Position numbers and translations under genes: made by a program. A stretch of 10,777 nt of DNA from Acanthamoeba lenticulata (Eukaryota; Discosea; Longamoebia; Acanthamoebidae): assembly GCA_002179805.1 (NCBI GenBank), contig NAVB01001203.1, positions 1-10,777 of the forward strand. The letters run 5' to 3'. This document shows, in pieces, positions 8,815-10,777 of this stretch; within the stretch, counting starts at the first letter, position 1, and each line of letters begins with the position of its first letter. The notes under the pieces were generated by a model. The model did not search any database. It saw nothing but the letters and a program-made list of their open reading frames with translations, and had not been told where the DNA came from.

Positions 8815-9059
8815 GTTGGTGGCTCAGTCTGATTTTTGCTTGTGCAGCAGGAAAAAGTGTTTTTCTCAGCTGATTCACTCATACCAAGCATAGATCAATA
8901 GTTCGCGAAATGCTTTGAAATGTCGACATTACGAGCCTGCACGGGTTGCCGTGAGGATTGACGAGAGCAGTTCTCGAGACGAAGACGAGGCAAGGGAACG
9001 TGCTCCGACGACTTCTTTGGTTTGGAGGCCCAAAAAGTAGAGTGGGCTGAACATTTTTA
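8815..9059. promoter_or_regulatory. Divergent (bidirectional) promoter region
   Basis: This 245 bp region lies between head-to-head genes: the small gene (ATG at 8814, minus) and the ankyrin gene (ATG at 9060, plus). It contains a perfect 12 bp palindrome AATGTCGACATT at 8919-8930 and an 8 bp palindrome TCTCGAGA at 8972-8979. ACATTTTTAATGG surrounds the plus-strand start. I see no clear TATA box. Part of 8815-8891 is open on the minus strand but has AT-rich, un-exon-like codons, so I treat it as 5' UTR. Confidence 0.5.
8919..8930. promoter_or_regulatory. 12 bp perfect palindrome in the divergent promoter
   Basis: AATGTCGACATT is its own reverse complement and lies near the middle of the spacer between two divergent genes, where a dimeric regulator could act on both. 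It could also be chance; no second copy was found in this spacer. Confidence 0.35.
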
Positions 9060-10465
9060 ATGGATAAACCGGAAACCCCTGGGGAACAGCAACAAGAGAA
9101 AACTCATTTGGGGGGCGGACTGACAATTCGACGCAAGCGCGCAATGAGCAAAGCTGTGGATGGTGGCACGATGACCACAGAGGCGCTGCTGGAGCAGTTC
9201 CACACCTCCTTGTTGAGCGGCGATGTGCAGCTGCTGCACGATGTGCTCAAGAAATGGAAGAAAGCGACCCGCGTGAGCAAGGGCGGCACCGCTCGTCTGC
9301 TCCAGAACTGGCGCGACGAGGAGCAATTCACGGCTCTGCACATCGCTGCGGAGAAGGACCATTTGCAAATGGTCAAATTCCTCGTTGCCAAGTCCGCTGA
9401 TGTCAACGACCAGAAGAACAAGACCAAGTGCACCCCGCTGGTGCTGGCTGGCAGTAAGGGCAACCTCGACATCTGCCGTCTCCTCCTTCAGAACAAGAAG
9501 GTAGACGTGAATGCCCACAACATCGACTCCACCAGCGCCCTTCACTATCTAGTGCGCCGGACGCCGAACAAATCAGAGGACATCCGTACCCTCACAGAGA
9601 TTTACAAGGTTCACCTCCTACATCTGCCCCGCCGTAATTAATTTGCATTTAAAAGCAGCGAATGACGTTCCATCCCTATCAGCTGCTGATTAAGCGCAAA
9701 GCCGACCTGAATGGCGAAAACTTCAAGGGCGAGTCGCCTCTTCATCAGGCGACGCGGGTCGGCAACGAACGAGCCATTGTTCTGCTCGTCAAGAGCGGGG
9801 CCAACATCAACCACCAAAACAAGTGCGCAGTTGTCTCTACCTGTCTTGTCTCGCCTTTCCTCTCCTCTATTATACCCTCCTGTCCTCTGGCCCGACCCTC
9901 GACCTGACACGTTCCGAACAGGAAGGGCGAGACAGCACTTCACTACGCGGTCATGTTGGGCCAGGCGGCCATCGCGCAGGTGCTGCTCGCGTACGTGCCC
10001 TTCCTGACCCTTAACTGTGCCTGGGCTACCGTTGCCTCACATCATCAATCCCTTTCTTTGCTCCACTGATTGGCGATCGTCTGTTTGGTCGTTGTTGTGA
10101 CTTTATTTATTGATTTATTTATTTATTATCCCTTCTGCTCCACTCTTGGCCCTTGGCTTGATGATGTACAGGCACGGGGCCGACAAGACGATCCAAAACG
10201 CGCGGCAGCAGACGCCACTGGACATCGCCGTTGCAGACAACCGAGAGGAGATCGTCGAGCTCCTCCAGACCTGGTCTATGAACAGCCAGCAGCGGACCGA
10301 GGTACTCGGCCGCGACCCTCCCCCCCTCATCTTTTCCCACCCAGAGACGCCTTTCGCAGTGCCTCCTCGCGCTCATCTCTCCACGCACTCAATGCAGGAG
10401 AAAGAGCGCATTGCCCGATTGAAGCGATACGAGAAGATGGTCATCCTCTTTAACGAGGTTCACAT
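9060..10465 (+). CDS. Ankyrin-repeat protein (5 exons visible, 3' end unresolved)
   Basis: Exons are 9060-9608, 9683-9822, 9922-9990, 10172-10301 and 10398 to about 10465, giving roughly 318 residues. All internal junctions close in frame. After a polar N-terminus and a helical stretch (TEALLEQFHTSLLSGDVQLL, 40-59), six ankyrin units follow at about 88-120, 123-156, 157-198, 199-230, 231-264 and 265-287. Their consensus pieces include TALHIAAEKDHLQMVKFLVA, ESPLHQATRVGN and ETALHYAVMLGQAAIAQVLL. The third unit carries a longer inserted loop (RRTPNKSEDIRTL). Repeats end at LLQTW and are followed by a charged helix (EKERIARLKRYEKMVILFNE). The repeats imply protein-protein binding; partners and any further domain are unknown. 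After the codon at 10463-10465 the base composition turns AT-rich. Either an intron starts at GTATGT (10466) or the frame simply runs to a TAA near 10565. Confidence 0.8.
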
Positions 10466-10777
10466 GTATGTTTATTTCTCTTTCTTTATTTATATTCATA
10501 TGAGCACTTATTTCATGTTTTGTTTTATAAACAATATAAATGTGTTTATTTATTTTCCTCAATAAGCTTAACGCTACACTGCACTGTTTCGTCTACATTT
10601 TTAATGTATATTTGTAAGTTGCTTGTATGTCGGGTGTTATATTCTGTATAAATCTCCATCTGCCTTTTCCAGATATCTATCCATGTTGTACATTTTTTCC
10701 AATTTATCGCCTTTTTTGGCGATTTTGTGCCCGTTGGCCAACTATGTGATGGTGCAAACTTGGTTGTTTCGTTTTTT
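10466..10777. other. AT-rich tail: large intron or 3' end of the ankyrin gene, unresolved
   Basis: A GTATGT donor (10466) and a TTTTCCAG acceptor ending at 10672 would define a 207 bp intron. The sequence after it stays open to the window edge in two of three frames, but with AT-rich codons unlike the other exons. The region also holds a short hairpin (TCGCC, six T's, GGCGA at 10707-10722) and a 10 bp palindrome GTTGGCCAAC at 10733-10742. I cannot tell coding from non-coding here. Confidence 0.4.

Noticed and set aside
8796..8891. Alternative first exon of the small gene starting MLGMSESAEK
   Set aside because: It can be spliced in phase using a GTGAGT donor, but its codons are AT-rich and unlike the other exons. 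The ATG at 8814 has better context and codon use. It remains a second choice.
1..10777. CRISPR array, insertion sequence, tRNA/rRNA gene, defence cluster or viral gene
   Set aside because: There are no regularly spaced repeats, no transposase or viral hallmark motifs, and no cloverleaf or rRNA-like sequence. All genes are intron-rich eukaryotic types.

Overview
The window reads as nuclear DNA of an intron-dense, GC-rich free-living protist. An Acanthamoeba-like amoebozoan is my best guess. The reasons are genes broken by many short introns (63-181 bp), GC-biased codon third positions in exons against AT-rich introns, Asn/Ser/Gly homopolymer tracts, and a kinase of the SepA/Cdc7/MAP3K-epsilon type. 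The species is inferred, not proven. All exon models were built by hand from GT..AG signals and frame continuity; no transcript evidence was available.

Layout, left to right: (1) the 3' part of an unrecognised plus-strand gene (1-880, 4 exons). (2) Converging on it, with 120 bp between the stops, a 13-exon minus-strand gene (4780-1001, 925 aa): an N-terminal protein kinase, a long Asn/Ser/Ala-rich linker, a coiled coil and a C-terminal Tudor-like domain. (3) A 12-exon minus-strand gene (7702-5063, 518 aa) for an 11-helix amino-acid-transporter-fold membrane protein that resembles TMEM104, with a probable leader intron ending one base before its ATG. (4) A small 5-exon minus-strand gene (8814-8038, about 153 aa) of unknown function with one ambiguous exon frame. 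(5) Divergent from it, an ankyrin-repeat gene (from 9060) on the plus strand that runs into an AT-rich region whose gene structure I could not resolve.

The genes look like independent housekeeping or signalling genes packed tightly together, not an operon or defence island. There is no mobile element, CRISPR array or RNA gene that I can support. The most notable observations are the kinase-coiled coil-Tudor architecture and a 5' splice-site consensus of GT(A/G)CG(T/C): C occupies intron position +4 in 30 of 34 reconstructed introns, where most eukaryotes have A. Eight introns are multiples of three and stop-free, so exon prediction from open frames alone would misread these proteins.
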